This document shows positions 18,441 to 26,905 of a DNA stretch of 64,000 nt, one piece after another. Below the pieces are notes generated by a model. The model was not told the origin of the DNA. It was given only the letters and a program-made list of their open reading frames with translations, and did not search any database. The DNA comes from Roseibium hamelinense (GTDB lineage Bacteria > Pseudomonadota > Alphaproteobacteria > Rhizobiales > Stappiaceae), in the NCBI RefSeq assembly GCF_007830545.1, contig NZ_VLLF01000008.1, positions 124,001 through 188,000 on the forward strand. The letters are read 5' to 3'. Each line of letters starts with the position of its first letter. Within the stretch, counting starts at the first letter, position 1. Position numbers and translations under genes: made by a program.

Positions 18441-18468
18441 AAAAAGGGCGGCCTCGGGCCGCCTTTTT
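18441..18468. terminator. Bidirectional intrinsic terminator
   Basis: A perfect 7-bp stem GGCGGCC/GGCCGCC with a 3-nt loop is flanked by A5 on the left and T5 on the right. It sits between the convergent SH3-like gene and fabI and can terminate both. Confidence 0.9.
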
Positions 18469-18481
18469 GTGTTTACCGCGT

Positions 18482-19297
18482 TCAAGCTTCGGTTTTTTGT
18501 TCCTGGACCTTCAGCTCATCAAGACGGGGCATAGACATGATGTTGTATCCGCTGTCGACGAAATGAACCTCTCCGGTGACGCCGCCCGAAAGATCTGAAA
18601 GAAGATAAAGGCCGCTGCCCCCGATTTCATCAAGAGTCACTGTCCGATGGAGTGGCGCATTGCGCTTTTGATAGCTGAACATCAAGCGCGCATCAGACAC
18701 GCCGGAGCCTGCCAGTGTTCGCACAGGACCTGCAGACAATGCGTTGATCCGTATGTTTCGTTCGCCATAGTCAACAGCAAGGTAACGAACAGAGGATTCC
18801 AAAGCTGCCTTGGCAACGCCCATAACATTGTAGTTCGGCATGACTTTGGTGGAGCCACCATAGGTCAGGGTAATCATTGAGCCGCCATTTGGCATCAATG
18901 CTGCAGCCCGCTTGGCAATCTCTGTGAAGGAAAAACACGAAATTAACATGGTACGGGAAAAATTTTCCCGGGTCGTATCAGCATATTTTCCGCGCAGCTC
19001 TGATTTGTCTGAAAAAGCAATCGCGTGAACAAGAAAATCAATGCTGCCCCATTCACTTCTTAAACTGTTGAATACAGCATCAACGGATGCTTCGTCTTCA
19101 ACGTCGCAAGACAATAGGATATTCGATCCGACTGACTCCGCGAGCGGCTTGGTGCGCCGTCCAAACGCTTCGCCTTGATAGGTAAAAGCGAGTTCAGCGC
19201 CATGCTTGGCAAGGGTCTTTGCGATTCCCCAGGCAATGGAGTGGTCGTTTGCCACACCCATGACAAGCCCGCGCTTGCCGCTCATAAGTCCAGACAT
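18482..19297 (-). CDS. fabI: Enoyl-[acyl-carrier-protein] reductase (NADH) FabI
   Basis: FabI performs the last reduction of each fatty-acid elongation cycle. From the ATG at 19297 the product is 271 aa. It has GVANDHSIAWGIA at the NADH-binding N-terminus and the Y-x6-K catalytic pair (NYNVMGVAK). AAGGAG lies about 6 bases upstream of this ATG, which excludes the longer frame from 19354. It is 10 bp downstream of fabB, so fabB-fabI are co-transcribed with fabA upstream. Confidence 0.95.
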   Translation of the reverse strand: MSGLMSGKRGLVMGVANDHSIAWGIAKTLAKHGAELAFTYQGEAFGRRTKPLAESVGSNILLSCDVEDEASVDAVFNSLRSEWGSIDFLVHAIAFSDKSELRGKYADTTRENFSRTMLISCFSFTEIAKRAAALMPNGGSMITLTYGGSTKVMPNYNVMGVAKAALESSVRYLAVDYGERNIRINALSAGPVRTLAGSGVSDARLMFSYQKRNAPLHRTVTLDEIGGSGLYLLSDLSGGVTGEVHFVDSGYNIMSMPRLDELKVQEQKTEA

Positions 19298-19307
19298 GCC
19301 GGGCTCC

Positions 19308-20531
19308 TTAACCGTGGTACCGCGACAAGGCAAGGCTTGCGTTCGTACCGCCAAATCCGAAGCTGTTTGAAAGCACCGTATCTAGGCCGGCGTTGTCAAT
19401 CCGCTTGGTTACAATCTCATTTTCAGACAAAGCTGGGTCTAGCTCGGTTATGTTTGCAGATGCCGCAATGAAGTCGTTCTGCAGCATCAAAAGGCAATAA
19501 ATCGCCTCTTGAACGCCTGTGGCGCCCAAACTGTGCCCGGTCAGTGATTTGGTCGACGAGACGGGCGGCTCTGTTTCGCCAAAGACGCGCCGGATGGCCT
19601 CAATTTCGCCGATGTCACCCACGGGTGTGGAGGTTCCGTGTGTGTTGATGTAATCGACCTTGCGGTCTCCCAGTGTTTCCACGGCAATCCTCATGCAACG
19701 CTCGCCACCCTCGCCCGACGGTGCGACCATGTCGTACCCATCAGAGTTTGCACCATAGCCGGTAACCTCAGCATATATCTTGGCGCCACGAGCTTTTGCG
19801 TGTTCGAGTTCTTCCAGAACTACGACCCCACCACCACCAGCAATTACGAAACCGTCGCGGTTGGCATCATAGGCACGCGAAGCGGTTTGCGGGGTATCAT
19901 TATATTTCGACGACATAGCCCCCATCGCATCAAACAGGCAAGACAGTGTCCAATCGAGTTCTTCACCGCCTCCGGCAAAAACAACATCCTGTTTTCCCCA
20001 TTGGATTTGTTCTGCGCCAGCCCCAATGCAGTGCGCGGATGTAGAACAGGCTGAGGTGATCGAGTAGTTGATTCCCTTGATCTTGAAAGGGGTCGCCAAA
20101 CAAGCTGAATTGGTTGAACTCATACCGCGCGTAACCATGAATGGTCCCATGCGTTTCGGCGAACCTTTTTCAAGTACGATCTGGTGCGCTTGAAACAGGT
20201 TTTTCGTTGAGGGGCCACCTGACCCCATCACCAAGCCAGTGCGCGGGTTAGAAACGTCCGATTCTTCAAGACCGCTATCGGCAATGGCTTGCTGCATTGC
20301 TATGTAGTTATACGCAGCGCCGTCGCCCATGAAGCGAAGTTGCCGCTTATCTATATGCTCCGCCACATCAATTTGCGGCATGCCGTGCACCTGGCTGCGG
20401 AACCCATGCTCCGCGTAGTCGGGCGCAAATTGGATCCCAGATTTACCTTCCCTCAAGCTCGCAAGAACTTCCTGGGTCGTGTTGCCGATGGAGGATACAA
20501 TCCCCATCCCAGTGACTACTACCCGTCTCAT
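19308..20531 (-). CDS. fabB: Beta-ketoacyl-ACP synthase I FabB
   Basis: FabB condenses malonyl-ACP with acyl-ACP and is required for unsaturated fatty acid elongation. The 407-aa product has the nucleophile in SACSTSAHC, the catalytic histidines in [11 protein letters not shown] and TGHSLGATG, and the C-terminal [17 protein letters not shown] precedes the ATG. Its place after fabA and before fabI, with irr divergent from fabA, is the arrangement typical of Hyphomicrobiales. Confidence 0.97.
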   Translation of the reverse strand: MRRVVVTGMGIVSSIGNTTQEVLASLREGKSGIQFAPDYAEHGFRSQVHGMPQIDVAEHIDKRQLRFMGDGAAYNYIAMQQAIADSGLEESDVSNPRTGLVMGSGGPSTKNLFQAHQIVLEKGSPKRMGPFMVTRGMSSTNSACLATPFKIKGINYSITSACSTSAHCIGAGAEQIQWGKQDVVFAGGGEELDWTLSCLFDAMGAMSSKYNDTPQTASRAYDANRDGFVIAGGGGVVVLEELEHAKARGAKIYAEVTGYGANSDGYDMVAPSGEGGERCMRIAVETLGDRKVDYINTHGTSTPVGDIGEIEAIRRVFGETEPPVSSTKSLTGHSLGATGVQEAIYCLLMLQNDFIAASANITELDPALSENEIVTKRIDNAGLDTVLSNSFGFGGTNASLALSRYHG

Positions 20532-20585
20532 TGGGGTCTCCTGGTTAATTTGTGATCTAGGCTCTGTGTCCCCAAAGCCTTAAAC

Positions 20586-20622
20586 AAAAACGACCGGTCT
20601 TCATTACAACGAAGCCGGCCGT
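20586..20622 (-). terminator. Hairpin with T-tract between fabA and fabB
   Basis: On the minus strand ACGGCCGGCTTC pairs, with one bulge, with GAAGACCGGTCGT and is followed by TTTTTGTTT. It lies between the fabA stop and the fabB start. It may attenuate transcription so that fabB-fabI receives less read-through than fabA. Confidence 0.6.
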
Positions 20623-20643
20623 GCAATTTGCTCCGGCGCCGTT

Positions 20644-21150
20644 TTAATCCTGGAAAAGGCCGACGCGCAGATCTGTCGCTTTGTAAATGGCTTCCCCGTC
20701 TGCTTTGAGCCAGCCATCGGCAATTCCAAGGACCAGCCGCCCGGTTCTCAGACGCTTAATGTCAATCCCGTACTCGACAAGCTTTGTTTCCGGGGTGACC
20801 ATTTTTGAAAACTTGATTTCACCAGTCGAAAGTGCCCGACCACGACCTGGTTGGCCGGTCCAACCAAGCCAAAACCCTGTCATCTGCCAGAGGGCATCCA
20901 GCCCTAAGCACCCTGGCATGACCGGGTCTCCCTGGAAGTGGCAGGGAAAAAACCAGAGATCCGGCTTCACATCCAATTCGGCTCGGACATAGCCCTTGTC
21001 GTGCTCGCCGCCCGTTTCGCTGATTTCGGTTATCCGATCGAACATTAGCATGGGAGGCAGGGGCAATTGTGCGTTCCCCGACCCGAAAAGTTCGCCTCGG
21101 CCACAGGAAAGAAGGTCTTCGTAGGTAAAGCTTGAGCGCCGCTCGGTCAT
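20644..21150 (-). CDS. fabA: 3-hydroxydecanoyl-ACP dehydratase/isomerase FabA
   Basis: FabA dehydrates 3-hydroxydecanoyl-ACP and isomerises the product to the cis-3 form, the branch point to unsaturated fatty acids. The 168-aa product has the catalytic His in [15 protein letters not shown] and the Asp in [12 protein letters not shown]. It leads the fabA-fabB-fabI group and is divergent from irr. Confidence 0.97.
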   Translation of the reverse strand: MTERRSSFTYEDLLSCGRGELFGSGNAQLPLPPMLMFDRITEISETGGEHDKGYVRAELDVKPDLWFFPCHFQGDPVMPGCLGLDALWQMTGFWLGWTGQPGRGRALSTGEIKFSKMVTPETKLVEYGIDIKRLRTGRLVLGIADGWLKADGEAIYKATDLRVGLFQD

Positions 21151-21512
21151 TCAGTGTCCGTCATCAATCACGATGTCCTGTGACCTTATTTGGTGAGACA
21201 GGACCGGGTGGGTTTTTTGTTTGGCGCCTTCCTATCACAGCGCCAATCGGTTCGAAAGGTGACGTTTACGAAAGCTTGAAGCCTTCAATGACACTTTTTC
21301 GACGAAAATACAGAAACAGAAAGTTGACATAGACAAATGCGCTAGTCGGTCGCAACTGCAAAAAACTTGCATTTGACGGCCAAGAAATGGCACATAGTTA
21401 TCAGTATACATCGGTCCGTTGCTTGGCATGTATCTTGATGCGGCTGGGCACGGCGGTTTGGCAGCAGATTATACTCACTGCCGACGCAAGACATGTGAGA
21501 CCCTACGGCAAT
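21151..21512. promoter_or_regulatory. fabA-irr intergenic region with a candidate irr promoter
   Basis: This 362-bp gap separates divergent fabA and irr. A plausible rightward promoter is TTGACG at 21373-21378, 16 bp, and TAGTTA at 21395-21400, giving a leader of about 105 nt for irr. A second TTGACA at about 21323 lacks a well-placed -10. I saw no clear Iron Control Element or RirA box, so iron control is not shown by sequence here. Confidence 0.4.
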
Positions 21513-21947
21513 ATGACGAACCCAAATTCGTTACACAAATCTCAGGCAGATGTATCAAATATGCTGCGAACGGCGGGATTGCGTCCAACGCGGCAACGTG
21601 TGTCTTTGGCGGAAATTTTATATTCTCAGGGCGACCGCCACGTGTCTGCCGAACTTCTACACGAAGAGGCCGAAGCTGCGAACGTGCCAGTTTCATTGGC
21701 GACGATTTACAACACCTTGCATCAGTTCACCCAAGCGGGCCTCTTGCGTGAGGTCGCAATTGACGGAACCAAAACTTACTTCGATACAAACGTCTCGGAC
21801 CACCATCATTTTTTCATTGAAGGGGAAAACCGGGTGGTTGACATACCCGGCGGCGGGATTGCTATCGATAGATTGCCATCGGCGCCGGATGGCATGGAGA
21901 TTGTCCACGTTGACGTTATTGTCCGCGTTCGACCGAAAAATCAGTAA
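21513..21947 (+). CDS. irr: Iron response regulator Irr (Fur family)
   Basis: Irr is a heme-responsive Fur-family repressor and activator of iron and heme genes in Hyphomicrobiales and relatives. The 144-aa product has the winged-helix segment LRTAGLRPTRQRV, the recognition region VSLATIYNTLHQF, and the DHHHFF histidine motif that binds heme in Irr. The classical Cys-Pro heme motif of Bradyrhizobium Irr is absent at the N-terminus. The ATG at 21513 gives the usual length; the upstream open frame is not supported. Its position beside fabA-fabB-fabI is typical. Confidence 0.9.
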   Translation: MTNPNSLHKSQADVSNMLRTAGLRPTRQRVSLAEILYSQGDRHVSAELLHEEAEAANVPVSLATIYNTLHQFTQAGLLREVAIDGTKTYFDTNVSDHHHFFIEGENRVVDIPGGGIAIDRLPSAPDGMEIVHVDVIVRVRPKNQ

Positions 21948-21957
21948 GCGAACTGCA

Positions 21958-22500
21958 TCAACCTAACCGGTCATAAACATCGACGATATGTCCCGATGTT
22001 TCAAGCCGTTGCTGACGAATGCGACGAAACCCTACTTTTTGAAGAACGCGTGCGGATTTAACGTTCTCCGGAGAAACGATCGCCAGAACTCTATCCAGTC
22101 CAAGATGCGTAGTCGTGAAGTCTAGAACTGCCCGTGCGGCCTCAGAGGCATAGCCTTTCCCTTGGTGGTCATGGCTTATTGCGTAGCCGAGATCGGGTGT
22201 GTCGAACTGGTCCCGTGATACCAGACCGCCAAAGCCAACAGGTTTTTTGTCTGACTTTCGTGAAACAAGCCAAAGACCATAGCCGTGTTTCATAAAAGAC
22301 GGCGCTAGTTTCTCGCGTATATACAATTCTGCGTCGGCGATTGTTTTCAAACCTCGGTCACCAATGAATGTGTGATAATCCGGTTGGTTCATAAGTTTGA
22401 GTATGAAACGGCTGTCTGCTGTCGTGGGCACACTAAACAAAAGTCTCGTGCTCTTCGGCGCCCGCAAAACACCAGTCACAGGGTGGCTTGCTTCGAACAT
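21958..22500 (-). CDS. GNAT-family N-acetyltransferase
   Basis: The 180-aa product is a RimJ/RimL-like GNAT enzyme. It has a LGYAISHDHQGKGYASEAA acetyl-CoA binding segment and the following NVKSARVLQKVGF helix. The substrate is unknown. Its ATG lies 25 bp inside the end of nth, so it is translated from the nth transcript. It is convergent with irr. Confidence 0.85.
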   Translation of the reverse strand: MFEASHPVTGVLRAPKSTRLLFSVPTTADSRFILKLMNQPDYHTFIGDRGLKTIADAELYIREKLAPSFMKHGYGLWLVSRKSDKKPVGFGGLVSRDQFDTPDLGYAISHDHQGKGYASEAARAVLDFTTTHLGLDRVLAIVSPENVKSARVLQKVGFRRIRQQRLETSGHIVDVYDRLG

Positions 22501-23291
22501 TTTGCAGCCGTTTGGAGAGCAATTTGCGGGATGTGCTCGAGCTTTTCTTTTTCAGGGCTTTTGCAAAGGTCATAAATCAAACACTGCGCACAGTCTGGTT
22601 TTCGTGCTTTGCAAATGTACCTGCCGTGCAGGATCAGCCAGTGATGAGCGTGGCGTCCAAACTCTATCGGGACCGCTTTTTCCATTGCCAATTCGACTTC
22701 AAGTGGTGTTTTGCCAGGCGCAATTCCGAGCCTGTTCCCAAGTCGGAATAGGTGGGTGTCGACTGCGATGGTCGGATGGCCAAAATAAATGTTCAGAACA
22801 ACATTGGCTGTTTTCCGCCCAACACCTGGAAGTTTTTCGAGCGCCTCCCGGTTCTCCGGAACTAAACCGCCGTGATCTCGAAGGAGCTGTTCAGACAAGA
22901 GAATGACGTTTTTCGCCTTTGTCTTGAATAGACCGATGGTTCTAATTTTCTCCCGGACCGTGTCCTCGCCGAGCGCAACCATTTTTTCCGGCGTGTCGGC
23001 GATTTCAAACAGGTGCTTGGTCGCCTTGTTCACTCCAACGTCTGTTGCCTGGGCTGACAAAACCACAGCGACCAAAAGCGTGAACGCATTGACGTAGTTC
23101 AGCTCACCTTCCGGTTCAGGATTGGCCGCATGGAAGCGTTCAAAAACGGCGTATGTTTCGGCCTTCGAATATCGTGACCGTTTTAAAACTCGCCCGGGAT
23201 TGTCGACAGATAGCGCTCTTTTGGCTGTTTTTGCTTTTTTGGCGCGATTGGTTGACGATTTGGACGCTGCGGCAGGCTTTGTTTTTGTCAT
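22476..23291 (-). CDS. nth: Endonuclease III (DNA glycosylase/AP lyase)
   Basis: Nth removes oxidised pyrimidines and cleaves the abasic site. From the ATG at 23291 the product is 271 aa. It has the helix-hairpin-helix LEKLPGVGRKTANVVL, the catalytic Asp in IAVDTHLFRL, the HHWLILHGRYICKARKP segment, and cysteines spaced for the 4Fe-4S cluster (C-x6-C-x2-C-x5-C). The first 30 or so residues are a Lys/Ala-rich tail found variably in alphaproteobacteria. Its start faces the DUF2244 gene with only 22 bp between them. Confidence 0.94.
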   Translation of the reverse strand: MTKTKPAAASKSSTNRAKKAKTAKRALSVDNPGRVLKRSRYSKAETYAVFERFHAANPEPEGELNYVNAFTLLVAVVLSAQATDVGVNKATKHLFEIADTPEKMVALGEDTVREKIRTIGLFKTKAKNVILLSEQLLRDHGGLVPENREALEKLPGVGRKTANVVLNIYFGHPTIAVDTHLFRLGNRLGIAPGKTPLEVELAMEKAVPIEFGRHAHHWLILHGRYICKARKPDCAQCLIYDLCKSPEKEKLEHIPQIALQTAAKCSKQATL

Positions 23292-23313
23292 GCACACTCT
23301 ATACTCTGTCGAC

Positions 23314-23856
23314 ATGACGAACGGCAATCCAAAACAAGGTCTTAGCGAACCTACTTATAGGGCTGATCAGCCGTTTTTTTCAGCTGTACTTACACCCTAT
23401 CGTTCTCTTGGTTCGAACGGGTTTGTCATACTTATGGCGTGTTTGGGTATTGTAAGCTTTGTGGCGGGGATGATGTTTCTCGCGATCGGTGCTTGGCCTG
23501 TGTTTGGGTTCTTCGGGTTGGATATGGCTCTGATTTATTTGGCCTTCCGGCTCAATTATGCATCGGCGAAAGCCTACGAAGAGGTAAGTGTTTCCGCCAC
23601 TGAGATCGTCATCCGGAAAGTCGGGCCTGGAAAGCAGCAAAGCGAGTACCGGTTTAATCCCGCGTGGGCCCGGATATCCTTGTCTGAGGTTGAAGATGAG
23701 GGCGTGACCAAGATCTCTCTGTTGACCCGGGGGGAAAAAATAGACCTTGGGAATTTCCTGAATCCCGAGGATCGGACAAGTTTTGCCGGCGCAATAAAGC
23801 AAGCGCTTGCAACAGCACGAGCGGGCGGGCCGATATCTTCTACCTATGCCCCATAG
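23314..23856 (+). CDS. DUF2244 membrane protein
   Basis: The 180-aa product matches the alphaproteobacterial DUF2244 family. A short N-terminal segment FFSAVLTPYRSLG is followed by two membrane helices at about residues 35-80 and a soluble C-terminal part of roughly 100 residues with a PH-like strand pattern. The function is unknown. I chose the ATG at 23314; an ATG at 23290 would overlap the nth start. It is head-to-head with nth. Confidence 0.8.
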   Translation: MTNGNPKQGLSEPTYRADQPFFSAVLTPYRSLGSNGFVILMACLGIVSFVAGMMFLAIGAWPVFGFFGLDMALIYLAFRLNYASAKAYEEVSVSATEIVIRKVGPGKQQSEYRFNPAWARISLSEVEDEGVTKISLLTRGEKIDLGNFLNPEDRTSFAGAIKQALATARAGGPISSTYAP

Positions 23857-23930
23857 CACGCCTTAAATGTTAAAATGTGTGCTGTATCCGGCTTAATGGT
23901 GTGCTGCCCCTCACACATCCGGAGAAACCT

Positions 23931-23999
23931 ATGCCAATGTTCAATCTGCCGCTATCCGGCGGCATTCCTAGCAATGCAGGCCGAGATTTCTGGTATTAA
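23931..23999 (+). CDS. Possible 22-aa micro-ORF
   Basis: An ATG at 23931 follows GGAG with 6-base spacing and opens a 22-codon frame ending in RDFWY before TAA. It lies in the 188-bp gap between DUF2244 and the convergent mutS and includes GCCGC/GCGGC, which could form a small stem. It may be a small protein or chance. No family was recognised. Confidence 0.25.
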   Translation: MPMFNLPLSGGIPSNAGRDFWY

Positions 24000-24044
24000 A
24001 ATGAAATTCGGGCGCAGATCGAAAAGAGGCCAGCGAGAGCGAGG

Positions 24045-26774
24045 CTAGTTTTTAATTGGGTCTGAGTTTTTCAATCGGCTGGATTTCAGCATATAGAGCG
24101 CTTCCAGTGCTTCGCGTGGTGTCATGTCGTCGGGATTAAGTCGATCCAATTCTTCAAGTGCTGGTTCGATTACGCATCGTGTCGTTTTTGGTTGCGCAGG
24201 CTGTAGAGTTGCGAACAGCGGTAATTCATCGATCAGGTTTTCTGCCGGAGAACTCCGGTCCTGCTCTTCCAGCTGGCTGAGAACCTGCTTGGAGCGCTCA
24301 ACAACACTTGGCGGAAGTCCAGCAAGTTTTGCAACTTGTATTCCATAGGAGCGGTCAGCGGCTCCAGGCACGATTTCATGCAGGAAGATCACGTCGCCGT
24401 TCCATTCTTTGACAGAAACGGTTGCATTCGACAGACGGTCGAGTTTGGCCGAAAGAACGGTCAGCTCATGATAGTGGGTTGCAAACAATGCGCGGGATTT
24501 GTTGATCTCGTGCAGATGCTCAATTGACGCCCAAGCAATTGATAGCCCGTCAAACGTGGCTGTTCCCCGGCCAATTTCATCGAGAATAACAAGAGAACGA
24601 TCGCTGGCCTGGTTTAGAATAGCAGCCGTCTCGACCATCTCGACCATAAAGGTAGATCGTCCGCGCGCGAGATCATCTGCGGCCCCGACACGAGAGAAAA
24701 GACGATCGACGATCCCGATGTGTGCACTGTAAGCAGGAACAAATGCGCCCATCTGTGCCATGACGGCGATCAGAGCGTTCTGGCGCAGAAACGTCGACTT
24801 TCCCGCCATGTTTGGTCCGGTAATTAACCAGATCGAGCCGGCGTCCGTCTCGGTTCGCGGCCCCAGATCGGCATCGTTTGCGACGAATGCATCGCCACCT
24901 GAAGTTTTCAGTGCGCGTTCAACAACCGGATGGCGGCCGCCCGTAATGTGAAATGCCCGGCTTCCATCAATTGCGGGTCTTACATATCCGTCTTCCTGTG
25001 CAAGTTTTGCCAAGGCTGCGGAGACATCGAGAACACCTAAGCCATGCGCGGCTGCTTTAATAAGGTCTCCGGATTCGACAATAGCGTCAGCAAGGCGATC
25101 AAAAATTTCCATTTCGATTGCAAGTGCCCGTTCGCCGGCGCTCGCAATTTTTGATTCTAGGTCGGCCAGTTCTGTTGTGGTGAACCGCATGGCCCCGGCC
25201 ATGGTTTGGCGGTGGATGAACCGGCCAGGGTCGGCAACCATCTTTTCAGTTTGTGCCGTCGGGGCTTCAATGAACCAACCCAAAACACTGTTGTGCTTGA
25301 TTTTAAGAGATCTCAAGCCAAGCTCTTCGCCATAGTCGGCTTGCAGTTTTGCGATGACCTTGCGGCTTTCGTCCCGAAGAGCCCGCAATTCGTCAAGGTT
25401 TTCGTCATAACCTGAGGCGATAAACCCGCCGTCACGTTTCAGCAACGGGGGATCTTCCTTGATTGCTCGGTCAAGTTCTGCGCCCAGGTCATGAGGGGCA
25501 TTGCCCAGTGCTGTTCGTGCAGCTGCAATCTCGGCTGGATATTCTGCGGACTTGGATGTTTGCTCAAATGCGGTCCGAACTGCCCTTAAGCCTGTGGCAA
25601 TCGCCAAAACATCTCTCGGACCTCCCCGATGGAGAGCAATGCGGGAGAGCGATCGAGCCATGTCAGGCGCGCCTTTGAGGGTTTGGCGCAGTCCTTCCCG
25701 CATGATCTCGTTTTCGAAAAAGAATTCGACGGCATCCTGTCTTTTTGAAATCGCTTCTGGGTCCAGCAACGGCGCGGCAAGACGGCTGGCAAGCAGCCGC
25801 GAGCCACTTCCAGTGACGGTTTTGTCGATCGTGGCAAGCAGGCTTCCCTGTTTTTCACCCGAGAGCGTTCTAGACAACTCAAGATTAGAGCGTGTTGCCG
25901 GGTCAATCAGCATCCGGCCGTTGCCTGATTGACGGGCCGGCGGATCAAGCGGTGGCCGCTCGCCGAGCTGTGTTTTTTCAATATACGACAGAATACCGGA
26001 TGCGGCTGAGAGCTCTGCGCGTGAAAAGACACCAAACCCGTCGAGTGTTTTGACTCCAAAATATTGGGCGAGCTTGTCTGTAGCCGTTGCACTGTCGAAG
26101 TAAGCCCGTGGAACGGGCGACAAAGCGGCACCAGCCTGCTCTAGGGTCTGACGGAAGTCTTTTTCCTGAAGCAGATTGTCAGCAAGGATCAGCTCGCGCG
26201 GACTGATTTGAACGATATCGGATGCGAGCCGTTGATCGTCCGTTTCACAGACTTGAAAGCTACCCGTCGACATGTCGACCCAAGCAAGGCCATAAACGGC
26301 ATCGCCGCCAAGCGAGCTGCCGCGCAGACGCGTTAGAGCTGCAAGAAAATTGTTGGCGCCGGCGTCCAGCAACCGGTCTTCGGTGATTGTTCCAGGGGTT
26401 ACCAGTCGCACGACATCCCGGCGCACGACAGATTTGGAGCCGCGCTTTTTGGCCTCCGCCGGATCTTCCGTCTGTTCACAGACAGATACACGATGGCCGA
26501 GGGCAATCAGTTTTTGGAGGTAGTCATCCGCCGCATGAACCGGAACACCACACATGGGAATGTCTTCGCCCTGGTGCTTGCCGCGTTTGGTAAGCGTGAT
26601 GCCCAACGCCCGTGCAGCCACTTCGGCATCTTCAAAAAAAAGCTCGTAGAAGTCGCCCATCCGGTAAAACAGTAGACTGTCCGGATTAGCAGTCTTGATC
26701 TCGATGTATTGGGCCATCATTGGCGTGACTTTTGCGTCTGCCGGACCCGCCTTTTGTGCGCTTTGAACTGACAT
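24045..26774 (-). CDS. mutS: DNA mismatch repair protein MutS
   Basis: MutS recognises mismatches and recruits MutL. From the ATG at 26774 the product is 909 aa. Its N-terminal mismatch-binding domain has the Phe-x-Glu wedge within [12 protein letters not shown]. The C-terminal ATPase has Walker [10 protein letters not shown], the STFMVEM segment, Walker B DEIGRGT and ATHYHEL. The open frame runs 23 codons further upstream without family support. It is divergent from maeB with a 131-bp gap. Confidence 0.97.
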   Translation of the reverse strand: MSVQSAQKAGPADAKVTPMMAQYIEIKTANPDSLLFYRMGDFYELFFEDAEVAARALGITLTKRGKHQGEDIPMCGVPVHAADDYLQKLIALGHRVSVCEQTEDPAEAKKRGSKSVVRRDVVRLVTPGTITEDRLLDAGANNFLAALTRLRGSSLGGDAVYGLAWVDMSTGSFQVCETDDQRLASDIVQISPRELILADNLLQEKDFRQTLEQAGAALSPVPRAYFDSATATDKLAQYFGVKTLDGFGVFSRAELSAASGILSYIEKTQLGERPPLDPPARQSGNGRMLIDPATRSNLELSRTLSGEKQGSLLATIDKTVTGSGSRLLASRLAAPLLDPEAISKRQDAVEFFFENEIMREGLRQTLKGAPDMARSLSRIALHRGGPRDVLAIATGLRAVRTAFEQTSKSAEYPAEIAAARTALGNAPHDLGAELDRAIKEDPPLLKRDGGFIASGYDENLDELRALRDESRKVIAKLQADYGEELGLRSLKIKHNSVLGWFIEAPTAQTEKMVADPGRFIHRQTMAGAMRFTTTELADLESKIASAGERALAIEMEIFDRLADAIVESGDLIKAAAHGLGVLDVSAALAKLAQEDGYVRPAIDGSRAFHITGGRHPVVERALKTSGGDAFVANDADLGPRTETDAGSIWLITGPNMAGKSTFLRQNALIAVMAQMGAFVPAYSAHIGIVDRLFSRVGAADDLARGRSTFMVEMVETAAILNQASDRSLVILDEIGRGTATFDGLSIAWASIEHLHEINKSRALFATHYHELTVLSAKLDRLSNATVSVKEWNGDVIFLHEIVPGAADRSYGIQVAKLAGLPPSVVERSKQVLSQLEEQDRSSPAENLIDELPLFATLQPAQPKTTRCVIEPALEELDRLNPDDMTPREALEALYMLKSSRLKNSDPIKN

Positions 26775-26905
26775 GGTCGGAAAGTAGCAAACCCTTTTCG
26801 CGCTTTCACAATTCCTATGCGCGATCGTGCCTTGAGCGCTCAATTTTCAGGGGATAAGGTCAGGTTCCCGCCAGAGGAATTTCAAACACAGGAAACGCCG
26901 AGCCA

